A DNA stretch of 64,000 bases, taken from NCBI GenBank assembly GCA_964437365.1, contig CAYTGM010000009.1:62001-126000 (forward strand). The letters run 5' to 3'. Each line of letters opens with the position of its first letter. The first letter of the stretch is position 1. The notes beneath the pieces are model-generated. The model did no database searches. It was not told where the DNA came from and saw only the letters and a program-made list of their open reading frames with translations. Both the position numbers and the translations under genes were made by a program. Shown here in pieces: positions 45,711 to 54,838 of the stretch. This DNA is from CAYTGM01 sp964437365 (GTDB lineage Bacteria; Sumerlaeota; Sumerlaeia; SLMS01).

Positions 45711-46448
45711 ATGACAGAACGTTCAAAACTTCCTCAGCCGTTGCTTCGTGATCTACACGAGCAGGAAGAACGTGCACGGGATCTCGGCCTCGTTTCAGCA
45801 CAAACCCCGATGGCGAATGACGATGACTGGAACTACTACATCATCCCAACACCGCGTATCATCGAGCAGACTGAACGAGGAAGCGAGACCTACGATCTAT
45901 ATTCAAGGCTTCTCAAAGATCGCATTATCTTTCTGGGTCGCGATATCGACGATCGAGTTGCTAACCTGATCACGGCTCAGCTTCTCTTCCTGGAGACTCA
46001 GGACCCCGACAAAGAAATCAGCTTTTATATAAACTCACCCGGAGGTGTCATCTCAGCCGGGATGGGGATATACGACACGATGCAGCTTGTTAAGTGCGAC
46101 GTTTCCACCATGTGTATAGGTCAGGCCGCAAGCATGGGGTCGTTGCTCCTGCTGGCAGGAGCCCACGGCAAGCGTGCTTCTCTTCCTCACTCGCGTATTA
46201 TGATTCACCAGCCTTTGGGTGGAGCCCAGGGCCAGGTAAGTGATCTTATTATTCAATATGATGAGATGATGCGCGTTCGAAATATGGTCTATGATGTGAT
46301 TGTCAAACATACGAGCCACTCCTTCGACGAAGTTGTTGAAGCATGTGACCGAGATCACTTCATGTCTCCCCAGGAAGCGAAAGACTGGGGCATCATCGAT
46401 AAGATTATAGACACCGTATCAGATAAGAAAAACGAGAAGAAGAAATAA
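45711..46448 (+). CDS. clpP: ATP-dependent Clp protease proteolytic subunit, paralogue 1
   Basis: ClpP tetradecamers form the chamber of ClpXP/ClpAP proteases. The 245-aa protein has an intact triad: S141 in GQAASMGS, H166 in SRIMIHQPLGG and D215 in CDRDHFM. About 45 residues precede the usual N-terminus; the extra segment is charged and may be cleaved or may gate. The gene is 31 bases before the second clpP; both follow tig, but no clpX follows them. Confidence 0.94.
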   Translation: MTERSKLPQPLLRDLHEQEERARDLGLVSAQTPMANDDDWNYYIIPTPRIIEQTERGSETYDLYSRLLKDRIIFLGRDIDDRVANLITAQLLFLETQDPDKEISFYINSPGGVISAGMGIYDTMQLVKCDVSTMCIGQAASMGSLLLLAGAHGKRASLPHSRIMIHQPLGGAQGQVSDLIIQYDEMMRVRNMVYDVIVKHTSHSFDEVVEACDRDHFMSPQEAKDWGIIDKIIDTVSDKKNEKKK

Positions 46449-46485
46449 CAGAACGGAATATAGCCTTTTAGGCAGGAGAATGCAT

Positions 46486-47091
46486 ATGAACCCCAAGATG
46501 ATGGATGTACCTTTTGTTGTTGAGCAGACCGATCGTGGTGAACGCGCCATTGATATCTTCAGTCGCCTCCTTGTTGACCGAATTATTTTCATCGGAACGC
46601 CGATCAATGATACAGTGGCAACACTGGTAACTGCTCAGCTTCTGTTTCTGGAAGTTCAGGATCCGGAAAAAGATATTAATCTGTATATCAACTCTCCAGG
46701 AGGAAGTGTGACAGCCGGGCTCGCAATCTACGACACCATGCAGTTTGTAAAGCCAGACGTTGCGACGACATGTATTGGCCAGGCAGCCAGCATGGGTGCG
46801 GTTCTGCTTGCCGCGGGCGCGCCGGAGAAACGCTTCGCTCTTCCCAACAGTCGAATCATGATTCACCAGCCTATGGGTGGGATGCAGGGACAGGCCTCTG
46901 ATATCGAGATACAGGCAAAGGAAATGCTCCGCATCAAATCAATGCTGAACGAAATCCTCGCGAGACATACAGGCCAGACTCTGGATAAGATTGAGAAAGA
47001 CAGCGATCGCGACAAGTTCATGTCTTCAGCAGAAGCCGTTGAATACAAACTGATCGACAAGGTTGTTGAACCAAAAGAGTTAAAGAAGTAA
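46486..47091 (+). CDS. clpP: ATP-dependent Clp protease proteolytic subunit, paralogue 2
   Basis: 201 aa from ATG 46486, chosen because GGAG lies 7 bases before it; the ATG at 46480 is too near. The triad S102 (GQAASMGA), H127 (SRIMIHQPMGG) and D176 (DSDRDKFM) is intact, with standard length. Compared with the first ClpP it lacks the N-terminal extension. Two ClpPs in tandem can form mixed rings, as in Mycobacterium and Chlamydia. A terminator follows. Confidence 0.95.
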   Translation: MNPKMMDVPFVVEQTDRGERAIDIFSRLLVDRIIFIGTPINDTVATLVTAQLLFLEVQDPEKDINLYINSPGGSVTAGLAIYDTMQFVKPDVATTCIGQAASMGAVLLAAGAPEKRFALPNSRIMIHQPMGGMQGQASDIEIQAKEMLRIKSMLNEILARHTGQTLDKIEKDSDRDKFMSSAEAVEYKLIDKVVEPKELKK

Positions 47092-47119
47092 TTACTTCAA
47101 GTTAACAATAGAAATAGAA

Positions 47120-47162
47120 AACACCCGGGTATATATGATGAGCCCGGGTGTTTTGGTTTTTT
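47120..47162 (+). terminator. Terminator after clpP, possibly bidirectional
   Basis: AACACCCGGG and CCCGGGTGTT pair around an AT-rich loop (about 47131-47142); TTGGTTTTTT follows on the plus strand and a short T-run (TTTTCTATTTC) on the other. It would serve both clpP and the convergent SpoIIAA-like gene. Confidence 0.9.
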
Positions 47163-47192
47163 AGCTGATATGCTCTCTCTGCATAGTGGGCT

Positions 47193-47573
47193 TTATTCCT
47201 TCAACCAACTCAGAGCTTCGTCCTCTTCCTCAAAATACTTCACTTCGCCAGTGATAAACCATGAACCAACTTTTGAGATGATCTGCTGCCAGTTCTTGTT
47301 TCCGTATATCGCAATTTTTTCAAATTCATTGCCGTGCTTGAGTCCGATCTTAAAATCATCCCAGGCCGCTCGCAATTCCCAGCCTTCCATTTCAGTTCCG
47401 TCAATGATCGCTTTGATTTTGGGCTCTTTAACACCTTCCAGTGCTGAATCAATGAGCGGGGTGATCTTCTCATAGTCTTCGTGCGTGAGTTTCCCAACAG
47501 CTTTGAGCTTCAGGAAGAAATGGAGACCTGATCGCTCGATACCAATGGATATACCGTGTTGATCTTTACTCAT
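47193..47573 (-). CDS. SpoIIAA-like (STAS-fold) protein
   Basis: 126 aa, cytoplasmic. The pattern GLHFFLKLKAVGKLTHEDYEKITPLID, then IKAIIDGTEMEGWELRAAWDDFKIGLKHGNEFEKIAIYGNK, matches the SpoIIAA-like/DUF3478 family, whose members occur in many bacteria outside sporulation. GGAGG lies 8 bases before the ATG. Function is not established. It is monocistronic or last in the minus run after the permease. Confidence 0.8.
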   Translation of the reverse strand: MSKDQHGISIGIERSGLHFFLKLKAVGKLTHEDYEKITPLIDSALEGVKEPKIKAIIDGTEMEGWELRAAWDDFKIGLKHGNEFEKIAIYGNKNWQQIISKVGSWFITGEVKYFEEEDEALSWLKE

Positions 47574-47669
47574 GGAACTAACCTCCAGTCTGAACGAAAT
47601 GTTTCCTCACTTCAACATAAGAGTATCAGGACTCAGAGCAAACGTCGAGAGATTAGTTGGAAAGGAGTA

Positions 47670-48608
47670 TTACCGCGACGAAGGATCAATGGCGTCGCGC
47701 AAGCCATCTCCAAAGAGGTTAAAAGCAAGCATTGTAATACTGATCGCAATAGCTGGATAGATCAAAATATGGGGAGCCATGATGATATAAGGCCGACCTT
47801 CCTCTGCCAGCGTTCCCCAGCTCGCCTGAGGAGCACTCACCCCAATCCCGACAAAGGCGAGAAAACTCTCGATGAAGATTGCCTCGGGGATCGCGAGAGT
47901 CGCTGCAACCGCGAGAGGACCTGCGCAGTTCGGAAGAACGTGTTTCAAGAGAATCAGTCTGCTGCTTTGCCCGAGCGACTTCGCCGCCATCACGTAATCA
48001 AGCTTGGCCTGGTTAATTACCTCACCTCGGGTGAGACGTGCCATGGTCAGCCAGTTTGTTAATCCCAGTGCGAGGTAGATAGACATCAGGTCTGGCGAGA
48101 GCAGTAAGGGGAGATCGTCTCGACTGCCGATCAGGTTTTCGATCGGTTCCTTAACAAAGACCTGGAGAAGAATGACCACGAGCAGAAGGGGAATACTGTA
48201 GAGAATATCGACGCCGCGCATCAGGGCCGTATCGATCCATTGAACGCTTCGACGTGGGCTTGAGTAGCTCCAACCGGCCAGCGTACCGACCCCGATTCCG
48301 ATGATGAGGTTAATAATACAGCTGACGAATCCAACCGCGAGACTGATACGTGCACCGTCAAGCAGTCGGGCGAAGAGATCTCGCCCCTGGGCGTCAGTGC
48401 CTGCGGGGTATTGCCAGCTGGAGGTTTGTGGATCGTTGATCAGTTCTTTGTTGATGGAGCTGGAATCAACACCATAGATGATCGGGCCAAAGGTAGCAAT
48501 CAGCACGATCAAGACGATACAGACCAGCGACACAACAGCGATTTTGTTGCGAACGAATCGAGCTAGCCCGGGGTAACGGCGGCGCCAGGTTTCCTTAGGC
48601 AGCACCAT
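47670..48608 (-). CDS. ABC transporter permease, OppC/DppC type
   Basis: 312 aa with about six membrane helices. The opening GTDAQGRDLFARLLDGARISLAVGF and the EAA-loop segment LDYVMAAKSLGQSSRLILLKHVLPN are diagnostic for the second permease of peptide (PepT-type) importers. A long N-terminal region and the first helix precede it. No OppB, OppA, OppD or OppF gene is adjacent. The start at 48608 lacks a ribosome site; the upstream gene ends 45 bases away. Confidence 0.85.
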   Translation of the reverse strand: MVLPKETWRRRYPGLARFVRNKIAVVSLVCIVLIVLIATFGPIIYGVDSSSINKELINDPQTSSWQYPAGTDAQGRDLFARLLDGARISLAVGFVSCIINLIIGIGVGTLAGWSYSSPRRSVQWIDTALMRGVDILYSIPLLLVVILLQVFVKEPIENLIGSRDDLPLLLSPDLMSIYLALGLTNWLTMARLTRGEVINQAKLDYVMAAKSLGQSSRLILLKHVLPNCAGPLAVAATLAIPEAIFIESFLAFVGIGVSAPQASWGTLAEEGRPYIIMAPHILIYPAIAISITMLAFNLFGDGLRDAIDPSSR

Positions 48609-48652
48609 CGTCTTCTGGGTCTCAGTAGGACTGGCAGGAGGCGAAGCGGAAC

Positions 48653-49702
48653 TCAGGTCTGTGCTCCTCTTTCGCGCTGTTTGATCTGTTGAAGAAGCCT
48701 GTTCATGGCAGTATGGTTAGGAAACTGATTCATTAACTCTTCACATAGTAATCGAGCAGCAAGGGGTTGTTGCAGCTCGTATAAACTTTGAGCCAGGAGA
48801 TAGCCTGCCTGGGCCTCGTAATCCGTATGAAAACTCAGAGAGTCTCTTGTGCGCTGCACAACTTGAGCAATCTGTTCCGGTCCGTCAAGCTTGGCTCTTT
48901 GAAAATTTACAAGAATAGATTGTGGAGAAAACTCTCCGGCAAGCGCGAGGTGTTTCCGGGCCTCTTTCTGATCTGAATCAGAAACTTCCTTTAGTGTCGC
49001 CAGCCATAAATGGGCTGAACCGCTTGGCAACCCTTCTTTCATCGAATCCTCGAACAGCTTCGCCACATGATGAGGCACCTCATCAGTCATCAAAGCATGG
49101 AGTCCTTTGCGGAATGTCAGCCACTGCTCGTTCGATGAGAGGTGCTCCTGATCGACAAAGAACCGATCAACTTCGAGCAGCTTCCCGTCTGAATCCATGA
49201 TAAAGATGGTATGAGCGGGCTCATTCATTCTGAAGTTAGATTCGATCACCAGATCCCGGCCCTTCCTCGGCAGACTGATGAATGTTAAAGTACTGGCCAG
49301 CCGACTTTTCTCAGGTATATCATCATGGTAACTCCCCAGCAGCATCTGGTGCTCAATTGAAAGGAGAGTATTATCTGTCCCCTCATGCATGGGAAGGATC
49401 AGCTGCTGTGAACAGGCAATAGGCTGACTGGGGTTTTGGTAGGGTGTCCAGAATGACACCAGCAGATCAGGGGTATTATCTTCCAGAATAGATTTCAGAA
49501 TTCGCCGCTGCTCAATAAGAGCCTGACGCTTCCGAGCGATGCGATTCTTGAGACTGACAGAATCAACAGGGGGATCATCAGAGTGAATCTCAAGAAGCAT
49601 ACGTGTCTGTTGCTGATGGGGATGACGCTTCATCCCCCAGATCAGGAGGAACCCAACAATGCCCAAAACGAGGGTAACAGCTATCCAGTGGAGAAGAATC
49701 AC
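48653..49702 (-). CDS. Membrane-anchored TPR-like protein, unknown function
   Basis: 349 aa with an N-terminal anchor helix (about 5-25), a short basic segment, a middle domain with strands (TLTFISLPRKGRDLVIESNF), and a C-terminal helical part that looks like degenerate TPRs (GSAHLWLATLKEVSD, AQAGYLLAQSLYELQQPLAARLLCEELMNQFP). No catalytic signature. It is between cysS and the OppC-like gene on the minus strand. I do not recognise the family. Confidence 0.55.
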   Translation of the reverse strand: MILLHWIAVTLVLGIVGFLLIWGMKRHPHQQQTRMLLEIHSDDPPVDSVSLKNRIARKRQALIEQRRILKSILEDNTPDLLVSFWTPYQNPSQPIACSQQLILPMHEGTDNTLLSIEHQMLLGSYHDDIPEKSRLASTLTFISLPRKGRDLVIESNFRMNEPAHTIFIMDSDGKLLEVDRFFVDQEHLSSNEQWLTFRKGLHALMTDEVPHHVAKLFEDSMKEGLPSGSAHLWLATLKEVSDSDQKEARKHLALAGEFSPQSILVNFQRAKLDGPEQIAQVVQRTRDSLSFHTDYEAQAGYLLAQSLYELQQPLAARLLCEELMNQFPNHTAMNRLLQQIKQRERGAQT

Positions 49703-49847
49703 GTTCTCGAACTTCTTTCTTCGAGTTACATTTTGAGTACGCTTTCATTTACCTGGCGAATCGCAATGGACAACGAACGTGTCATATTCGAAGTTGATAA
49801 CTCAAGAGAATAAACGAGAAGCGAAAGACAATCAGGAGGCTCTGAAA

Positions 49848-51353
49848 TCAGGCCCTCTTCCAAATAGTCTCACCTGGTTTGTCCTCAAGAGTGATGCCGA
49901 TGGCGGATAATTTGTCTCTCACCTGATCGGCGAGCTGAAAGTTCTTCTCTTTGCGCGCCTTCGTTCTTTCGTCGATCAGTAGTTGAATCAGGTCAGGGGG
50001 ATTCAGGCTTTCAGAACCCTGATCGAATCCTTCGACCAATTCTTGAACAAGAGCTTTCAGGTTTTCTGTAGATTCTTCGTCAAAAGTGTCATCGGGCAGC
50101 TCCAGTTCTGGCGATAAACCGAGTACCTCACGGAGATCCTGAAGGAGCGCGAGACTTCGCGCGAGCTTTGTGGAAGGCATTTGTCCATTCTCAACTTCAG
50201 TCCGGACCGTGTTCACATGGGTAACAAGCTTAGACAACTCCCCGATGGCCATAGGGGTATTAATGTCGTCATTCATTGCTGCGGTAAAGTCGTCGTTGAA
50301 CTGGCAAAGGTCCTCTTCGGATTTCCAGTGCTCGTCCATTGTCTGTCCTGAGAGAGTGCGGGCGGCCTCGCGGCAGGCGTTAACGATTCTTTCCACGGCA
50401 CTCTGGCACTTGTGCAGATTGTCTTTTGAGAAATCGAGCTTATCGCGATAACGGGCACTGATCAGAAAATAGCGAAGTGTCAGCGGATCGATCAGAGTCA
50501 GGATATCATCGAGAACCTTGAAGTTTCCAAGAGACTTTGACATCTTTTCGCCGTCGATATCCAGCATCCCATTGTGGAGCCAGTAGCGGGCGAACTCCTT
50601 CCCGGTGGCCGCTTCACTCTGGGCAATTTCGTTCTCGTGGTGGGGAAAGCGGAGATCAACTCCACCCGCATGGATGTCCAGAGTCTCTGAATTCAGGGCT
50701 TTCATGGACATACAGGAACATTCGATATGCCATCCCGGGCGACCTTCACCCCAGGGTGATTTCCAGGCGGGTTCGCCTGGTTTAGCGGCTTTCCACAGAC
50801 AAAAGTCCATGGGACTCTTTTTAAGTTTTTGTTGATCGGCATCAATCCGTTCGCCCTGTCTCATCTGGTCGAGCGGCATTTTAGAGAGCTTCCCATAGTC
50901 CTTAAAACTCGCGACCTCGAACCAGACTGAACCATCGTCTGTTGGGTACGCATGACCTTTATCAACCAGCTTCTTGATGAGGCCGATAATGGCGCCGATA
51001 TGGGTGGTGGCTTTGGGGTTAGCCGTAGCCTGAAGATTACCCAGCTGCTTCAGCTTCTCAAAAAAATACGCCGTATACTTCTCAGTAATTGCTTCAGTGC
51101 TGACACCCTCTTTATTTGCCCTATCGATAATTTTATCATCAACGTCGGTGATATTCTGGACGTAATCAACCTCGTATCCTGACTTCATGAGCCAGCGTCG
51201 AATCACGTCGAAAACGACGAAATTTCGGGCATTTCCGATATGAAACTCTCCGTAAACTGTGGGTCCACAGTTGTAGAACAACACCTTGGGCGGTTTGAGA
51301 GGCTTGAATTCTTCTTTTTGACGCGTAATCGAGTTGTAAAGTAGCAGGGCCAT
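49848..51353 (-). CDS. cysS: Cysteinyl-tRNA synthetase
   Basis: Charges tRNA-Cys. The ATG at 51353 gives 501 aa; an upstream TTG frame would add 27 residues of no homology. The class I signatures are present: HIGN at 38-41 and KMSKS at 270-274. The zinc-binding residues C29 and the C-S-C/H-H-E region (about 211-240) are there. The ENEIAQSEAATG stretch is typical. Length matches other bacterial CysRS (about 460-500). It is divergent to lptD with a gap of 262 bases. Confidence 0.95.
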   Translation of the reverse strand: MALLLYNSITRQKEEFKPLKPPKVLFYNCGPTVYGEFHIGNARNFVVFDVIRRWLMKSGYEVDYVQNITDVDDKIIDRANKEGVSTEAITEKYTAYFFEKLKQLGNLQATANPKATTHIGAIIGLIKKLVDKGHAYPTDDGSVWFEVASFKDYGKLSKMPLDQMRQGERIDADQQKLKKSPMDFCLWKAAKPGEPAWKSPWGEGRPGWHIECSCMSMKALNSETLDIHAGGVDLRFPHHENEIAQSEAATGKEFARYWLHNGMLDIDGEKMSKSLGNFKVLDDILTLIDPLTLRYFLISARYRDKLDFSKDNLHKCQSAVERIVNACREAARTLSGQTMDEHWKSEEDLCQFNDDFTAAMNDDINTPMAIGELSKLVTHVNTVRTEVENGQMPSTKLARSLALLQDLREVLGLSPELELPDDTFDEESTENLKALVQELVEGFDQGSESLNPPDLIQLLIDERTKARKEKNFQLADQVRDKLSAIGITLEDKPGETIWKRA

Positions 51354-51615
51354 GACGTTGATAACTTGAGTTCCATTAATCTTCTGAGGAATGATGGGGT
51401 TGGTGAGGTAGTCAAACAGGCGGGTTGATGGCAAGCCGTACTTTCATTTCCAGAAGGGAGCCGGCACTGGGAGCACCCCTCGAGCGAGGATGAATTAAAA
51501 GAAAATGCCGCAAATTCAAGCATTTCTGTGTTGCGACTCAGGGCATTTTGTTTCCTGATGCTGGAAAGTTTCAACTCTGGAAAATCCAGAAAATCCATGT
51601 GAATGGGGCAGCCCG

Positions 51616-54399
51616 TTGAAGTTATCACGAACCGAACGAATTCCTGGCTGGTTACTGATCGTCGTTTTTCTGATCAGTTCGATCAGCACGACCGCACTTT
51701 CACAAGATCTCATCACCATCGGCGAAGAGCCGGATACTCCCACTTCAGGTCCCTTTGGCGGTGTCCAGAATCTTCCCGATGCGCAAGACCGTTACAACTT
51801 TCGAGCTGAAGAAGGACTCGTCTTTGAAGGGAACGTAGCTTACGGTGAAGGTCGCACAACCGTAGACTATGAAGAGTTCACCATGGAAGCGGATAAGATG
51901 GTGATCGACCTGACATCGGGTAATATCAGCGCAGAAGGTAACGTGATCTTCGAAGGCCCGACAGAATTCGTTCGCGCCGAGCGAGGTAAATTCAATCTAT
52001 ATACATCCGAGGGCGCAGCATTCGGTCTCGATGGTCAACAGTCAGATTTCTATTTCAAAGCTATTTGGGATGAGGAAAAGAACGGACCATCCTTTCGCCA
52101 GATAGACGAACAGACTTCAATTTTTCGTGGCAGCTATGTCACCACAAGTTCCTTCCCTAAACCACAATACTACATTGCTTCTCAGGAAATCTTTTTCGTT
52201 AAGAATGAGCGCGTATTCTTCAAGAACCCTGTTCTGTGGGTGCGTGGCGTTCCTGTCATGTGGCTTCCATATTACTCACGCTCACTGACAGGTGGTTCCC
52301 CGTGGTCGTTTGAGTTTGGTTACGGAACTGAGTTTGGTGCTTACGGCCGCTTAGGATACCGATATATCCATCAACATAAAGTGCCCTCTTTTGATGATCC
52401 TGAGGAATACGTGACCCGTTCCCACGGTCAGTTGGATGCGTTTCTCGACTGGTACTCGCGCCGCGGTACAGGATTCGGCGGTCGCTATACCTACCAGATC
52501 AACGAAGGACAGCATGTCGGCTATGTTGAGGCCTACGGGATTCGTGATCGAGAACGAGATCTCGAAGCTCAAGGACAGGAGCCCGAGGACGAGGAAGAAC
52601 GCTGGGTTTATCGCCACAGAAATAATTCACAGATTATTGAAAACAACCTCTACCTTCAGTTCGACATCGATGAAGTCAGTGATCCTGATGTCTACACAGA
52701 CTTCCTTGACCGCTGGGCTGTTGATGGCGATTTCGAGAGAGGTCGTATGTTCGAGCGTGGCATGGAAGGCGCCATCACCTACCGCGATGACAATATGATT
52801 GCTCGCGTTGGTGCAGAACAGAAAGAACGCCTCGGCCGTGATACCTATCAGGATCCTTCAGAACCAGGATCAGACGATTTGGATTTCGAACCAGACCTTC
52901 TCTTCCTTCTTCCAACAGATCCCATGGATCCTGAATACGACCCGATCGTTGAAGAAGATTTCGACGAAGATGGAATTGCAAGAAACCGCTTCGGCCGCGT
53001 TCGCGAGAATGTCTATGGCAAGCTCGCTTCACGCATGCTGAACATTGCAGGACAGAACCCCTTGTATGTCGACGGTAACGCCCGAGCCTTTAACAGTCTC
53101 GATAAAGGCCTCAACCCTGTTGATACAAGTGATGATACAAGAGTGCGTGGCGCAGACATCTTTGGCCAGGTCACACATCGTCTCCGGTTCGGAGAACGAA
53201 CAACCTGGTTAAACTCCGTCGGGGCTGGCGCTGCTTCCTACAAAAGAGAAGACAGCATCCTCCTTCCTGAAGATGACATTAATGAAGCCGCCATCAAAAC
53301 AGGCGAGGACATGTTCACCATCATTCCTCCCGAGCAGATGACCTATCCCGAACTTGGTGAAGGTGAAGAGTATGTGATTCCGGATGCACGCTTTGCAGAT
53401 GAGGAAACTCTTATCCTCGGCGGTGAAGGGACGAGCACCGTTTCCTTCAACGACGCAGACAACACCTACTATTTCGGACAGCTTGATTCAAGGCTGAGTC
53501 ACCGCTTCACAGAATTCCTGCAGGCGTATATCAGGTACTTTATCCGTGAAGGCACTGATGACAGCCTTGGTGAAGTTTATGAGAGAATGGGTTATCAGGA
53601 AGCTTTCGAAGACGTTCATGATTTCTACACGAACCGTCACTTTGTCGAAGGCAATGCAAGCTACTTCCTCCGCTATCCAAACATCATTGTGAGTGTTCTG
53701 GCTCGTGAAAACCTCCAGTCAGGCGAGGATATTTATCCGAACGAACAGCTTCGCCTCGTGAGTTCTGGTATCACATATATCAGCCAGGAGCGTGATTTCC
53801 GAGCGCAGATCATCACCTTCTACGAAGAGCGTCAGATCCGCGATCGTGACGATCCTAATAATTACGAGCAGCCAACCCTTGGCGGAAATATCGTCCTGCG
53901 CTATTTTCCCAAGCACTATCGTTACTGGGCACAGTTAATCACCAGCTGGTCACATCGACTTGAAGAAGACCCCGTCCAGCAGAGCGCCCAGGTTCGGCGT
54001 CGCTTTGATGAAGAAGATACAGAATTCATCATCGAACCAACAATCGGACGTCAATTTGGTCCAAAGTACAAAGTTCAGGTCGGAGGTCGCTACAATACCC
54101 GTTACCAGATCTGGGACGAAGCTGGCATAACCATCATTCGAGATCTTAAAGACGCCGAGTTCGGTATCTTTATGGGCGTCACCAACAATGAAAATGCGGC
54201 GCGTGAGAAAGAGGACGAGAATGATGAAGAGATTGCAGAAGCGGGCGATACAGATTTCGATGAGGATCGCGAGACGGTCTACGAGTTTGATGTCCGTGTG
54301 AACTTCCGATTCAAGATCGGTCGTGACGATCCAGGGCTCGGCCAGCGCTCTGTCATGACTCTCGGAGACGTGGAGCGCGAATCACAATTCGTCCAGTAA
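51616..54399 (+). CDS. lptD: LptD-type outer-membrane LPS assembly protein
   Basis: LptD is the beta-barrel that inserts lipopolysaccharide into the outer leaflet, with LptE. The frame starts with TTG at 51616; the signal peptide is about 1-29. The N-terminal OstA-like beta-jellyroll (VFEGNVAYGEGRTTVDYEEF, GNISAEGNVIFEG) is at about 60-200, followed by the barrel, where VPVMWLPYYSRSLTGG is the conserved LptD segment. The rest is barrel strands with very acidic loops. At 927 aa it is longer than E. coli LptD (784). The usual cysteines are not obvious. No LptE is adjacent. Confidence 0.85.
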   Translation: MKLSRTERIPGWLLIVVFLISSISTTALSQDLITIGEEPDTPTSGPFGGVQNLPDAQDRYNFRAEEGLVFEGNVAYGEGRTTVDYEEFTMEADKMVIDLTSGNISAEGNVIFEGPTEFVRAERGKFNLYTSEGAAFGLDGQQSDFYFKAIWDEEKNGPSFRQIDEQTSIFRGSYVTTSSFPKPQYYIASQEIFFVKNERVFFKNPVLWVRGVPVMWLPYYSRSLTGGSPWSFEFGYGTEFGAYGRLGYRYIHQHKVPSFDDPEEYVTRSHGQLDAFLDWYSRRGTGFGGRYTYQINEGQHVGYVEAYGIRDRERDLEAQGQEPEDEEERWVYRHRNNSQIIENNLYLQFDIDEVSDPDVYTDFLDRWAVDGDFERGRMFERGMEGAITYRDDNMIARVGAEQKERLGRDTYQDPSEPGSDDLDFEPDLLFLLPTDPMDPEYDPIVEEDFDEDGIARNRFGRVRENVYGKLASRMLNIAGQNPLYVDGNARAFNSLDKGLNPVDTSDDTRVRGADIFGQVTHRLRFGERTTWLNSVGAGAASYKREDSILLPEDDINEAAIKTGEDMFTIIPPEQMTYPELGEGEEYVIPDARFADEETLILGGEGTSTVSFNDADNTYYFGQLDSRLSHRFTEFLQAYIRYFIREGTDDSLGEVYERMGYQEAFEDVHDFYTNRHFVEGNASYFLRYPNIIVSVLARENLQSGEDIYPNEQLRLVSSGITYISQERDFRAQIITFYEERQIRDRDDPNNYEQPTLGGNIVLRYFPKHYRYWAQLITSWSHRLEEDPVQQSAQVRRRFDEEDTEFIIEPTIGRQFGPKYKVQVGGRYNTRYQIWDEAGITIIRDLKDAEFGIFMGVTNNENAAREKEDENDEEIAEAGDTDFDEDRETVYEFDVRVNFRFKIGRDDPGLGQRSVMTLGDVERESQFVQ

Positions 54400-54423
54400 A
54401 CTTAAGCATCAGAACTTAACCGG

Positions 54424-54466
54424 TCACCCTCGAGGAGATTTGCTTCCTCGAGGGTGATTTTCTTTT
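54424..54466 (+). terminator. Intrinsic terminator of lptD
   Basis: TCACCCTCGAGGA (54424-54436) and TCCTCGAGGGTGA (54445-54457) form a perfect 13-bp stem around an 8-base loop, followed by TTTTCTTTT. Confidence 0.93.
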
Positions 54467-54637
54467 CAGAGGAAGCTTGATCTCTAAAAGATTCCAGCAA
54501 GCGATAAGAGATTTATATTAGAGCTGATGGTTGTGGGGACTAAAATAGAACCCAAAGGCCATCATTGTGAATTTAAGAATCCCCGATTTTCAGGTCAAAC
54601 CGGGTGTCCTGCCTTTGCTCTACCTCTGTTCGATGTC

Positions 54638-54696
54638 TGACGGACGTCTCAAGTCGTAGGTAAGACGTAGATAAGACGTCGGACAGACGTCCGTCA
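54638..54696. repeat. 12-bp inverted repeat with repeated GACGT words
   Basis: TGACGGACGTCT (54638-54649) is the exact reverse complement of AGACGTCCGTCA (54685-54696). In the 35-base loop TAAGACGT occurs twice, so GACGT occurs four times in about 55 bases. There is no T-tract. It may be a protein-binding site or an RNA hairpin. Confidence 0.65.
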
Positions 54697-54793
54697 TCGG
54701 GTGAAGGTGCAGGTTGAAAACCTCGTGAGTTGACTGGCACGGGAAGAGGGATCTCTCAGCAGGGACCCAATGGTCAGGAGACGTGGAAAACTT

Positions 54794-54838
54794 GATGCAG
54801 CAAGCATCTCATGAGCAGGACTTCTGAAGGTCACTCTA
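54794..54838 (-). repeat. MITE-like element, copy 4 (right end only)
   Basis: CATGAGCAGGACTTCTGAAG matches CATGAACAGGACTTCTGAAG of copy 1, followed by GTCACTCTA, which is the terminal inverted repeat (TAGAGTGACCTTC on the other strand). The right end overlaps the last codons of the adjacent minus-strand gene. Confidence 0.5.

Larger units (their letters stand above)
54400..54830. other. Spacer with terminator, GACGT-rich inverted repeat and repeat end
   Basis: The 431-base gap between the convergent lptD and GT-C genes contains the lptD terminator, the 12-base inverted repeat at 54638-54696, and the right end of a MITE-like copy at 54794-54838. No open frame with coding character. Confidence 0.5.
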
